DNA of 64,000 bases from an uncultured Ruminococcus sp. GTDB lineage: Bacteria > Bacillota > Clostridia > Oscillospirales > Acutalibacteraceae. Made by a program: the position numbers and the translations under genes. The stretch is taken from NCBI GenBank assembly GCA_902786345.1, contig CADACB010000005.1, positions 502 to 64,501 on the forward strand, in the 5' to 3' direction. Of the stretch, positions 1-6,539 are shown piece by piece; within the stretch, counting starts at the first letter, position 1; each line of letters starts with the position of its first letter. The notes under the pieces were generated by a model. It did not search any database. It worked only from the letters and a program-made list of their open reading frames with translations, and was not told where the DNA came from.

Positions 1-137
1 TAATAGTACGGCTCTATTTCTTTTACGAATGTTTCCCACGGAATAACGCTATCCATTTTATTCAGAAATTCTTTTTTGTTGGTTCTGGCTGCACCAAACC
101 CATCATTCATTTCTGCCAGTGTCATCTGTCTGTTCAT
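1..137 (-). mobile_element. IS5-family-like transposase, N-terminal part, runs off the left edge
   Basis: Reading the minus strand from an ATG at 137 gives an open frame of about 45 codons to the window edge. It begins MNRQMTLAEMND and contains the segment MDSVIPWETFVKEIEPYY. A methionine-aspartate, then VIPW, then an acidic-proline-tyrosine end is typical of the N-terminus of IS5-group DDE transposases, which cut and paste a short insertion sequence. The gene starts only 8 bases beyond the stop of the broken nitronate monooxygenase reading frame, so the end of the element probably lies between about 137 and 190. The exact inverted repeat and target duplication cannot be fixed because the other end is outside the window. 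Family level is likely; the IS name is unknown. Confidence 0.72.
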
Positions 138-144
138 GTTTTTA

Positions 145-783
145 TTATATCATATTTTCAATGACTTCGCAATTATGAGGTGTTGCCTTAAAGGAACGCG
201 CGCTGTAAATACCGCCTGCCGCCATAACAGGAACGTGCTCAACAGCGTCAACAATCAGCGGAACAATTGAGAAAGTGCCGAGCGTCATATTGGGCAGTGT
301 ACCGCCCTCGTCAAAACCTGTCGCAACGATGATATCCGCACCGCAGCGCTCCGCTTCTCTCGCTTCATCGGGGGATGGGTTTAGAGAACGGTAAATGATT
401 TTGATATCGTGCTCTTTCAGCTCCCTAATCAGGACTTCACGGATACCGCCGACATAGGTGACTACGGGAACCTTTTCCTCGTAGATTACCTTCAGCATAG
501 GCGGTGTAAAAATATCCTCCGCGTTCTCATCATAAGGCGGCAGAATATTGACAGAGAAAGGCTTGTCGGTAAGTTCACGAACCTTGCGGATTTCCGCGCG
601 CATACGCTCTGCTGTTTCAACAGGATCACGCGTGACGGTTGTTTGTCCTGCGTTCGGACCGAGACAGCCAAGACCGCCTGCGTTGCTAACCGCAGCAACA
701 AGCTTTGCGTCTGTAAGCCATACCATAGGACCTTGCACAACAGGCTTTTCAATTCCGAGTATTTCACAAATTCGATTTTTCAT
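145..783 (-). pseudogene. Nitronate monooxygenase (FabK/2-nitropropane dioxygenase family), C-terminus lost to an IS insertion
   Basis: The 212-residue frame starts at an ATG with a good GGAGGTAG ribosome binding site. It follows the FMN-dependent TIM-barrel family that oxidises nitronates or acts as FabK enoyl reductase. Visible marks are the N-terminal VVQGPMVWLTDAKLVAAVSNAGGLG segment (read in two parts: VVQGPM and SNAGGLG), GADIIVATGFDEGG, and the phosphate-binding VPVMAAGGI near residue 190. Family members are usually 310-350 residues. Here homology ends just after AAGGIYSARSF and the last dozen residues come from the insertion-sequence end. The protein lacks the last strands and helices of the barrel and part of the flavin site, so it is probably inactive. 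Its promoter region (784-881) shares short sequence elements with the HxlR/OYE intergenic region. Confidence 0.85.
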
Positions 784-842
784 TACAACTACCTCCGTTG
801 GTTTATTTCACTTATAGTATACCAACGGAAAATGAAAAATAA

Positions 843-880
843 CAGTACGCAGAATTAAATGAGTAAGGCAGAAAAACTGT
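843..880. promoter_or_regulatory. Candidate HxlR operator cluster upstream of the nitronate monooxygenase gene
   Basis: AGTACGCAG (844-852) is followed by AGTAAGGCAGAAAAACTG (862-879). The same words recur at 1262-1286 in the divergent HxlR/OYE gap, where AGTAAGGAAG and CTGCGTACT form an imperfect inverted repeat. Matching words on both sides of an HxlR gene, each upstream of a flavin oxidoreductase gene, suggest a shared operator. This is inference from pattern only. Confidence 0.4.
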
Positions 881-881
881 C

Positions 882-1244
882 CTACTGCCTGCTCATGTGT
901 GATTCGCCCCATTTATATAGCTCGTTGAGCGTGGGCAGTAGTGCAAGTCCTTCCTCTGTCAGGGAGTATTCCACCTTTGGCGGAATGGTGTCGTACTGAA
1001 CGCGTTTTACTAAACCGTCTTCCTCCAACTCTCTCAGGGACTTAGTCAACATCATATTTGTAATACCCGGTATGCGGCGTTTTAGTTCGTTATATCGGGT
1101 GTTTTCTTTTTCGTGAAGATACCATAGAATCGGCAGCTTCCACTTTTGTCCGATAATCTCCAGCGCGTGAAGAATCGGGCATTTTTTCTCGGTTACATCG
1201 GTCATTGTTTCGTCAATGGAATATGTGGTTTCTTTTTTTGCCAT
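882..1244 (-). CDS. HxlR-family winged-helix transcriptional regulator
   Basis: This 120-residue protein has the HxlR/MarR-like winged helix. A cysteine sits just before the domain (KKCPILHALEIIGQKWKLPIL, C at about residue 22). The recognition region is ITNMMLTKSLRELEEDGLV, and the wing is VQYDTIPPKVEYSLTEEG. HxlR regulators are small dimers that often sense electrophiles, quinones or disulfide stress through that N-terminal cysteine. They usually control a neighbouring reductase. Here an old-yellow-enzyme gene is divergent 109 bases away and a nitronate monooxygenase gene lies downstream, so redox or electrophile detoxification is a reasonable role. The length is normal for the family. Confidence 0.9.
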   Translation of the reverse strand: MAKKETTYSIDETMTDVTEKKCPILHALEIIGQKWKLPILWYLHEKENTRYNELKRRIPGITNMMLTKSLRELEEDGLVKRVQYDTIPPKVEYSLTEEGLALLPTLNELYKWGESHMSRQ

Positions 1245-1261
1245 AGTTATTACCTCTCAAA

Positions 1262-1286
1262 AGTAAGGAAGAAAAAACTGCGTACT
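1262..1286. promoter_or_regulatory. Candidate HxlR operator in the divergent HxlR/OYE promoter region
   Basis: AGTAAGGAAG and CTGCGTACT form an imperfect inverted repeat around an A-run. It lies upstream of both the HxlR gene (minus) and the oxidoreductase gene (plus). The same words occur at 844-879. Confidence 0.4.
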
Positions 1287-1353
1287 TGTATTTTTATTAC
1301 CTAAGTTCTATGATAAGTATAGCAACAGAAATCCGAAAGGTCAAGGTGATTGT

Positions 1354-2361
1354 ATGAAAAAGTTATTTGATGAAATTAAGATGAATAATTTAACGGTTAA
1401 AAACAGGCTTGTCCGTTCCGCGACTTGGGAAGGAATTGCCGCTCTTGACGGCAGTATTGACGAACAAAGCTATAAAATATACGAGAAGCTTGCCAAGGGC
1501 GGTGTTGGGCTAATTATCGACGGCTTTACGAGCGTCTCGAGTAATGACTTTTACTTTGACGGTATGATGCGCCTGTCAAGTGACAGCTTGATTACACAAT
1601 ATAAAAAGCTGACGGATTTGGTTCATCAGGAAAATTGCAAAATCATCGCACAGCTCGCGCTCGGCGCGTTTTACCGCAGCGGCGCGCAGATTGAGCCCGA
1701 TTATATGACGGTTGACGAAATCAAGTCGGTTATTCAGCAGTTTGTTGAAGCCGCCAAACGAGCTGAGAAAGCAGGCTTTGACGGCGTGCAGATTCACGCG
1801 GCTCATTTCTTCTTCCTCAGCCGTTTTATCAGCCCGAGGGTGAACCACAGAACGGACATTTACGGCAGCAGTACTGACAACCGTATGCGGATTTTACTTG
1901 AAATACTATTTGGAATTCGCGCTGCCTGCCCGACAATGCACATCACGATTAAGATTAATTCAAGCGACTTTACCTACGGCGGCTTGGAGCAGGACGAGAG
2001 CCTGTATATCTGCAAAAAGCTTGCGAAAAACGGTATTGATTCAATAGAAGTCAGCGGCAACGGAACGTCGGTTGCGGGAATAAAGGCGCACGTAAATGAA
2101 GCATACTTTATTGACTTTGCCGCAAAGCTCGCCGACGAGGTTGATGTTCCTGTTATTCTTGTCGGCGGTTTTAGAGCGAAGGATACAATGGAGGAAGTGC
2201 TGAACAAGACAAATATTGAACTGTTATCCTTGTCCCGTCCGTTGCTCTGTGAACCTGATTTTCCGAACAGATTACATAACAAAAACAACGCGGTTTCCAA
2301 GTGTATTTCCTGCAACCGCTGTTATTCGTCAGACTGCCACAAGTGCGTTTTCAGGAGGTAA
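1354..2361 (+). CDS. Old-yellow-enzyme family NADH:flavin oxidoreductase
   Basis: This 335-residue FMN-dependent TIM barrel belongs to the OYE family, whose members reduce activated alkenes such as enones. It shows the N-terminal KNRLVRSATWEG segment and the substrate-binding HAAHFFFLSRFISPRVNHRTD segment (read as HAAH then SRFISP), with the usual YGxS turn after it. The phosphate-binding strand is VPVILVGGF, and the C-terminal SRPLLCEPDFPNR precedes a cysteine cluster (CISCNRCYSSDCHKC). The protein is slightly short but complete as a single-domain OYE; it lacks the C-terminal NAD domain of 2,4-dienoyl-CoA reductases. The HxlR gene is divergent, and both probably answer to the same electrophile signal. 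The ribosome binding site AAGGTG lies close before the ATG. Confidence 0.88.
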   Translation: MKKLFDEIKMNNLTVKNRLVRSATWEGIAALDGSIDEQSYKIYEKLAKGGVGLIIDGFTSVSSNDFYFDGMMRLSSDSLITQYKKLTDLVHQENCKIIAQLALGAFYRSGAQIEPDYMTVDEIKSVIQQFVEAAKRAEKAGFDGVQIHAAHFFFLSRFISPRVNHRTDIYGSSTDNRMRILLEILFGIRAACPTMHITIKINSSDFTYGGLEQDESLYICKKLAKNGIDSIEVSGNGTSVAGIKAHVNEAYFIDFAAKLADEVDVPVILVGGFRAKDTMEEVLNKTNIELLSLSRPLLCEPDFPNRLHNKNNAVSKCISCNRCYSSDCHKCVFRR

Positions 2362-2363
2362 CT

Positions 2364-2432
2364 ATGCGTAAAGAAATTCAAGTTCCGACCGGGCGCGGCG
2401 TCTTTTCGGCTGAGGTCTGCCGCATAGACTGA
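2364..2432 (+). pseudogene. Start of an unidentified gene, cut off by a deletion junction
   Basis: An AGGAGG site lies inside the end of the oxidoreductase gene, and an ATG two bases after that gene's stop opens a frame beginning MRKEIQVPTG. After about ten codons the frame enters sequence that is antisense to the SDR fragment and soon meets a stop. A strong ribosome binding site with a tiny frame points to the 5' end of a real downstream gene whose body has been deleted. The original product cannot be recognised. Confidence 0.5.
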
Positions 2433-2603
2433 TACCTCAATTTGATATTGTTCTTCAAGCTCATTTTGCAGGGCGTTGAGCTTTGCCTCGTTCCTTGCTA
2501 CCAGAATAAGGTCATAATGCTTTTCCGCGCAGAGCTTAGCGAATTCCAACCCCAAACCGCCTGAAGCGCCGGTAATCAATGCTGTTTTCCGTTTCAATTT
2601 CAT
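2394..2603 (-). pseudogene. Short-chain dehydrogenase/reductase, N-terminal fragment
   Basis: The frame starts MKLKRKTALITGASGGLG, with the Rossmann TGxxxGxG motif at residues 11-18. It continues through LILVARNEAKL to VSVYAADLSRKDAA, the usual NAD(P)-binding half of an SDR. Similarity stops at about residue 70. The remaining 20 or so residues (DAAPGRNLNFF onward) are antisense read-through into the end of the oxidoreductase gene. The catalytic Ser, YxxxK and C-terminal half are absent, so the fragment cannot be an active enzyme. Its start overlaps the stop of the upstream membrane-protein gene by four bases, so it was once the last gene of that operon. Confidence 0.85.
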
Positions 2604-3085
2604 TCACCTCTGAGATATTCGATATCCGCTTTCATCAGCATTTGCAGCAGCCGTTCTCGCTTTCTGAGCACAGGAATCGTTTCAATCCATACAGCGGAGG
2701 CTTCCCATACGGAAAACGAACCGATTGTAGAAATAATGGCAGCGATGACCTCGTTCAGAAAAGCGGAGAAGATGATTCCGATCAGAATAAAAGCTATTCC
2801 GATCAAGAGCAGCCGCAGGGCGTTCACTCTGCTTTTTGCCATTTCTTTTTTATTGCGCTCCTGCTGTTTCTTGAGATACAGCAGGTAAGCGTTTTTGAAG
2901 CGTTCCGTATCCGGCGGATACGCCGCTGAAAGCTCAATAGAAACGCTCTCGCCGAGCCTTCTGTCCTCGATGGAATCGCTCAAATAGTCTGTCAGCTCAC
3001 TGCTGAACGAAAGACCGGATGGGGCAAGCCGTGAATATAATTCTTGTTCATTCTTTACTTGAATTGGGATGATGAATTTGCCCAT
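2600..3085 (-). CDS. Hypothetical membrane protein (161 aa)
   Basis: No family is recognised with confidence. The first 85 residues are hydrophilic, with the segment DRRLGESVSIELSAAYPPD. A hydrophobic stretch at about residues 92-135 (LRLLLIGIAFILIGIIFSAF then EVIAAIISTIGSFSVW) looks like a two-helix membrane hairpin, followed by a basic tail. It is the third gene of a minus-strand run after the metallo-hydrolase and the DUF1269-like gene, 20 bases after the latter. Its stop overlaps the SDR fragment start by four bases. It appears intact although its neighbours are broken. Confidence 0.7.
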   Translation of the reverse strand: MGKFIIPIQVKNEQELYSRLAPSGLSFSSELTDYLSDSIEDRRLGESVSIELSAAYPPDTERFKNAYLLYLKKQQERNKKEMAKSRVNALRLLLIGIAFILIGIIFSAFLNEVIAAIISTIGSFSVWEASAVWIETIPVLRKRERLLQMLMKADIEYLRGE

Positions 3086-3105
3086 AGCTTGACCCGCTCC
3101 TTATT

Positions 3106-3728
3106 TTATTCGCCCTTATGCTTTTTGCCAATGTTGCTGAAATGCGATTTGATTTTTTCTCTGCGTTCTTCGATCTTCTGCTTGCAATCCTGCTTCTTCG
3201 CTTCACGGAGCTGCTTTTTCGCCTGACGTGCCATTTCTTCCTGAACGCGTTGTGCTTCGGCAACCTCCTCGGCAACCTCAGCCGCGTCAAAGCGCGCAAT
3301 ATCGGCGTCGAACTTCTCAAAGTTCTTGTCAAAGTTGGCTTCATCCTTTTCCTGTATCACCGCAATCAGCACAGGCTCGTCCTCGCCTACACAGCCGAGG
3401 ACATGCTCGATCAAAGAAGCGTTCGTCACCGCGTCGCTCCAATCGATCGCGCTGCCGACCAAAGCACCGTAGCCGCCCATCAGCACCATACCGAGAGGAC
3501 CGCCCGCAATACCATCAATGCACCGATTAAGCCACCCAAACGGGTATCGTCCATTGTTTCCGCGCCGGTGTCAAATCCGTCGATTGAATCGAGCTTGCCG
3601 TCCTTGTTCTTTGCGAGCATTGCCTGAGAAACCACATAGCTGTCGCAGACGGTGTTCTGCTTCAATTCCAAAAGTGCCTGATATGCTTCGCTTTCAACCT
3701 CAAAGCGGATTATAATGATATTTTCCAT
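3106..3728 (-). pseudogene. DUF1269-like glycine-rich membrane-hairpin protein, split by a frameshift
   Basis: Two minus-strand frames, 3480-3728 and 3106-3489, together make one protein of about 207 residues. The first ends properly in family sequence at DDTRLGGLIGALM and then goes out of frame. The second frame supplies the expected continuation GGPLGMVLMGGYGALVGSAI. One base appears to be missing at about 3506-3520. The intact protein would have an N-terminal ferredoxin-like domain, a Gly-rich membrane hairpin typical of DUF1269-type proteins, and a charged coiled-coil tail rich in Lys, Arg and Glu. Neighbouring genes are also broken, which favours a real mutation over a sequencing error, but an error cannot be excluded. 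Confidence 0.75.
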
Positions 3729-3739
3729 AATTTTCTCCT

Positions 3740-4582
3740 TTACAGCTCAATCACATGGGGTTTGATGTCGGGGTCGTGGTTTGCGAGAGATTCGACGCAG
3801 TTTTCGTCAAGGCTCTGCTCTCTAATCCACGCGAGGGAATTTTTCTGTTGTGCCTTATCCGCCGCAATACGGGAGGTAATCATCTCTTCCCAGCTCTTTT
3901 TCGCATAGCCGCCGTCGGAGAACAGGAGGACGAACTTGCCATCGTCATTCTTCACCTTGACAGCAAAAAGACCGTCTGCATGACCGGGAATGTTAATCAA
4001 TTCGATAGAGCCGTCGCCGAGAAGGTCATAGGACTTGCCGACAGGACCCTGAGTGTCGTTCCACTCGAACTCGGTCAGGGGCGTTTCCTTCCACCACTTT
4101 TTGTAGTAGCGCACCCTGTTCGTCGCCTTGGAAGCGAAGCGCACTTCATCAGCGGCGACAAGGAACTTTTTAGCACTCTTGACCTGCTTCAAGCCGTTGG
4201 CGTGGTCGCAGTCGAGGTGGGTCAGCAATACGGCGTCAATATCACTGTCCTTGATCCCCATTTCCGCAAGCTGCTCGTCGATACATTCACCGAGCGGGAT
4301 TCTGCCCTGATTGACTTCGTAGAGGATCACGCTGCCGAGGGACTTGATCTGCGCTTTTTTGTCGAACTCACCGTTGGGGCTCATATCTCTTGCCCAGCCG
4401 GTATCGACAAGAAACTTGCCCTTGGGGTGCTCGATCAAATAAGCAGAAACAGGCAGCCAAAGCCTGTCCTCTTTCTTGCCGAATACGCCGGAAGCCTTGA
4501 CCGCGTTTCAGTCGTCACCGCCAAAGGGCAGGTCGGGCGCTACACAAACCTCGCCTGTGTGGAATACATGGATTTTAATCAT
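3740..4582 (-). pseudogene. Metallo-beta-lactamase fold hydrolase (AHL-lactonase-like) with an in-frame TGA
   Basis: The full frame starts at an ATG at 4582 with an AGGAGG-type site and reads MIKIHVFHTGEVCVAPDLPFGGDD before a TGA at 4508-4510. It then continues in the same frame with NAVKASGVFGKKEDRLW and IEHPKGKFLVDTGW to the end, 281 codons in all. The metal-binding motif THLDCDHANGL (HxDxDH), the later INIPGHADG and the ANHDPD end belong to the N-acyl-homoserine-lactonase-type branch of the MBL fold. From memory, relatives have a cysteine where the TGA sits, so either a nonsense mutation or, less likely, selenocysteine is possible. The downstream start at 4438 would lack the first beta strands. 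A TetR regulator is divergent. Confidence 0.8.
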
Positions 4583-4660
4583 TTTATTTTCCTCCTTATA
4601 GTTTTTTCTTTCTGCTTCTACTTTACAACACATTTAAAATATGTTATAGTACAAATAAGG

Positions 4661-4679
4661 ACAAAATGTAGTATTTTGT
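4661..4679. promoter_or_regulatory. Candidate TetR operator
   Basis: A perfect inverted repeat, ACAAAAT - five bases - ATTTTGT, lies in the gap between the metallo-hydrolase operon (minus) and the TetR gene (plus), 40 bases before the TetR start. The size and position are those of a TetR-dimer operator. Confidence 0.55.
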
Positions 4680-4718
4680 ACAGCGAGTGCAATTTTGTAG
4701 TTTTTAGGTGGTAAAAAT

Positions 4719-5291
4719 ATGCTCAAACAAATGCCGAAAAGCGAGCGGACAAAGCTCAAGCTGAAAGAAACCTTGATTGATTTATGCAATGAAAAAGGGT
4801 ACCATAACGTCACGATAGGCAATATCTGCGAACACGCCGAAACGTACCGCAGTACCTTTTACCGCTATTATGATACCAAGGATGATATGCTCAGAGAAAT
4901 TGAGCACGAATATATCGAGGCGACAAGAAATCTGACGCCCTCGTTTACAGAGTTGAGAAAAGATACCTCTGTAGAGGAACTCAAAAGGCTGAAAGAGGAA
5001 TTGACGGAGGATATGAAGTATCATCAAAAGCACCGGAAGCTGTGCCTGTTCCTTCTGTCACCCTACGGCGATCCGTATTTTTCCCGCAAAATGGCGGAAT
5101 CGCTTGCCGAGCGCGCGGAAAAATCTTTTCTTAAATATAATACCGCATACGGTTCAAATCTCAACTATGTGCTTCACTTTTTTTCAAGCGGCTTTATCAG
5201 CACCGTATACGAATGGCTGAAAAAGCAGGATCGCACGCCGGAAGAGATCGCCGGGGTACTGCTGCATTTGATAACGCAATTAAGGATATAA
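4719..5291 (+). CDS. TetR/AcrR-family transcriptional regulator
   Basis: This 190-residue protein has an N-terminal helix-turn-helix (residues about 8-55). It runs from SERTKLKLKETLIDLCNEKG through VTIGNICEHAETYRSTFYRYY to DTKDDML, the normal TetR signature. The C-terminal helical domain includes HQKHRKLCLFLLSPYGDPYF and a GFISTVYEWL segment of the kind that binds a small ligand. It is divergent from the decayed metallo-hydrolase operon, with a perfect inverted repeat between them, so it probably represses itself and that operon. Now that the operon is broken, the regulator may have lost its main target. The length is normal. Confidence 0.9.
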   Translation: MLKQMPKSERTKLKLKETLIDLCNEKGYHNVTIGNICEHAETYRSTFYRYYDTKDDMLREIEHEYIEATRNLTPSFTELRKDTSVEELKRLKEELTEDMKYHQKHRKLCLFLLSPYGDPYFSRKMAESLAERAEKSFLKYNTAYGSNLNYVLHFFSSGFISTVYEWLKKQDRTPEEIAGVLLHLITQLRI

Positions 5292-5306
5292 AAACAGTAT
5301 TCAATA

Positions 5307-5338
5307 AGCCTGATGACTTCAATCGAAATCATCAGGCT
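5307..5338. terminator. Stem-loop between convergent tetR and tnpV
   Basis: A ten-base perfect stem, AGCCTGATGA and TCATCAGGCT, lies around a 12-base loop between the TetR stop and the TnpV stop. There is no clear U-run on either side, so termination is likely but not certain. Confidence 0.5.
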
Positions 5339-5342
5339 GTGC

Positions 5343-5702
5343 TTATGTGTAAACCAATTCTGCGTTCACTATTTCCTGTGCTCTTTTGTGGATATTATTC
5401 ATCTTACGCACCCACAGCATTTGGTTATCTGCTTTGAGCTGTTCGGTAACGCCTTCTTTTTCGGCAAGTTGTTTTACTAACCGAAAGAACATATCTTCTG
5501 CCTGCTCATCTATATCGGCGAGATAGGCGGTGAGTTTACAGCTTGTCAGAAGGTTAATATAAATGATAGGGTGATGATTTTTAAGATATCTCAAATGTCG
5601 CTTGCCCCAAATACCGATTTCTACCTTTGGCTGTTTGGGTAATTTCAAATCCGGCAACAAGTAATCTCCCTGTTGAGTGTATGTAATCTTTGTCGCCATC
5701 AT
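5343..5702 (-). CDS. tnpV: TnpV-like transposon-encoded protein
   Basis: The 119-residue protein has the TnpV signature: an early YTQQGDYLLPDLKLP, then GIWGKRHLRYLKNH, LLTSCKLTAYLADIDEQAEDM, FRLVKQLAEKEGVTEQLKA, and the terminal MNNIHKRAQEIVNAEL. TnpV-type proteins are carried by Tn4451-like and other integrative elements of gut Clostridia. Their biochemical role is not established. It is preceded by a GGAGGT site and directly follows a 59-codon ORF and a DUF6809 gene, a typical passenger cluster. No recombinase or relaxase is present here, so this is a fragment of a mobile element. Confidence 0.8.
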   Translation of the reverse strand: MMATKITYTQQGDYLLPDLKLPKQPKVEIGIWGKRHLRYLKNHHPIIYINLLTSCKLTAYLADIDEQAEDMFFRLVKQLAEKEGVTEQLKADNQMLWVRKMNNIHKRAQEIVNAELVYT

Positions 5703-5882
5703 TCAGACCTCCTTGACTTTGATTCTTTTGGCTTTTGCTTTCGTAAGCTTTATTAGTAACTCATCAATGATGTCGGTGTATTTGCCTTGTAAAATAAGGT
5801 CGTTCCTTAAATCGATCAGGCTGTTGATAACAGTGCGCCGTTCATCAGGGGTTAGATACAGGTGGTATTTCGGACTTCTCAT
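5703..5882 (-). CDS. Small conserved-looking protein of the TnpV cluster (59 aa)
   Basis: An ATG at 5882 opens a 59-codon frame, MRSPKYHLYLTPDERRTVIN to KRIKVKEV, ending one base before the TnpV start. It overlaps the end of the DUF6809 gene by four bases. The sequence is charged, with a basic tail. The tight overlap on both sides supports it as a real gene in the same transcript. No function is recognised. Confidence 0.65.
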   Translation of the reverse strand: MRSPKYHLYLTPDERRTVINSLIDLRNDLILQGKYTDIIDELLIKLTKAKAKRIKVKEV

Positions 5883-6187
5883 TCGCTCTCCTCCTTTAGG
5901 AAATCTTCATACGGCGTATCATTGTTTATAAAGGTATCAAGGATAAGCCTTGCGCCTAATCTAAAACCAATAATGAAGCTATCAAGTTCCGATTCGCCTA
6001 AGATAATGTTGGAAGCCTTGACGAATGAAAGAAACGCTTTCTTTTCATCACCGTTTAGCTTTTGAGTCAGGAAAGCTTCGTTTTCTGAAAGAATTGTAAT
6101 CTGTTTCTTTAGATAACTTCCGCTCTTAAAACCTCGTGCTTGTGGATCAATGTTGCCGTAGTATAATTCCTTGATAAAGTTTTTCAT
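5879..6187 (-). CDS. DUF6809 family protein
   Basis: This 102-residue protein begins MKNFIKELYYGNIDPQARGF and ends with GFRLGARLILD, the start and end typical of DUF6809. These small proteins are found in mobilizable elements of intestinal Clostridia beside TnpV-like and short helical proteins. The function is unknown. It is the first gene of the three-gene minus-strand run that ends with tnpV, and its stop overlaps the next start. The gene is intact. Confidence 0.75.
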   Translation of the reverse strand: MKNFIKELYYGNIDPQARGFKSGSYLKKQITILSENEAFLTQKLNGDEKKAFLSFVKASNIILGESELDSFIIGFRLGARLILDTFINNDTPYEDFLKEESE

Positions 6188-6301
6188 TTGTAATTCCTCC
6201 GATTACACTATTATTGTACGGAGAAATTGAATAAATCACAAATGTGCGAGCGAGAAATGTGTGTAACTGCCGATAAAATCTGAACTTTTCATAAGTCCGT
6301 T

Positions 6302-6379
6302 ATGAACACTCGTACCAAAGAGAAAGTTCAAATTCAACATTTTTATACTCTGTTGCCACCTCAGGATAATTTGCTATGA
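6302..6379 (+). other. Possible 25-codon ORF in the mobile-element remnant
   Basis: An ATG at 6302 opens a short frame reading MNTRTKEKVQIQHFYTLLPP and ending in two stop codons just before a strong stem-loop. There is no convincing ribosome binding site. It could be a leader peptide or the beginning of a gene lost from the element. Nothing else is seen in the gap 6188-6539 apart from the stem-loop. Confidence 0.3.
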
Positions 6380-6390
6380 TGAAGATAACT

Positions 6391-6432
6391 AAAGTCGCCA
6401 AGCAGAGTTTTCTTCTGCTTGGCGACTTTTTT
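6391..6432 (+). terminator. Strong intrinsic terminator of the mobile-element remnant
   Basis: AAAGTCGCCAAGCAG is followed by a nine-base loop and its perfect complement CTGCTTGGCGACTTT, then more T. The stem has 15 base pairs. It faces the plus strand and directly follows the 25-codon ORF. Confidence 0.8.
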
Positions 6433-6539
6433 CTATTGATTTTAACAGATTTTTAAGAGGCTGTGAAGAATGATAATTGATCAATCATTTCTTCACAGCC
6501 TTTTTATAATGACTTATATAAGTTCATCTTAATGAAACA

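Noticed and set aside
4500-4520. Definite selenoprotein
   Set aside because: Only weak three-base stems follow the TGA and neighbouring genes are broken, so nonsense mutation is more likely; kept only as an alternative.
3755-4714. 319-aa plus-strand frame opposite the metallo-hydrolase
   Set aside because: It is antisense to a clear gene with family motifs, and its own sequence matches nothing recognisable.
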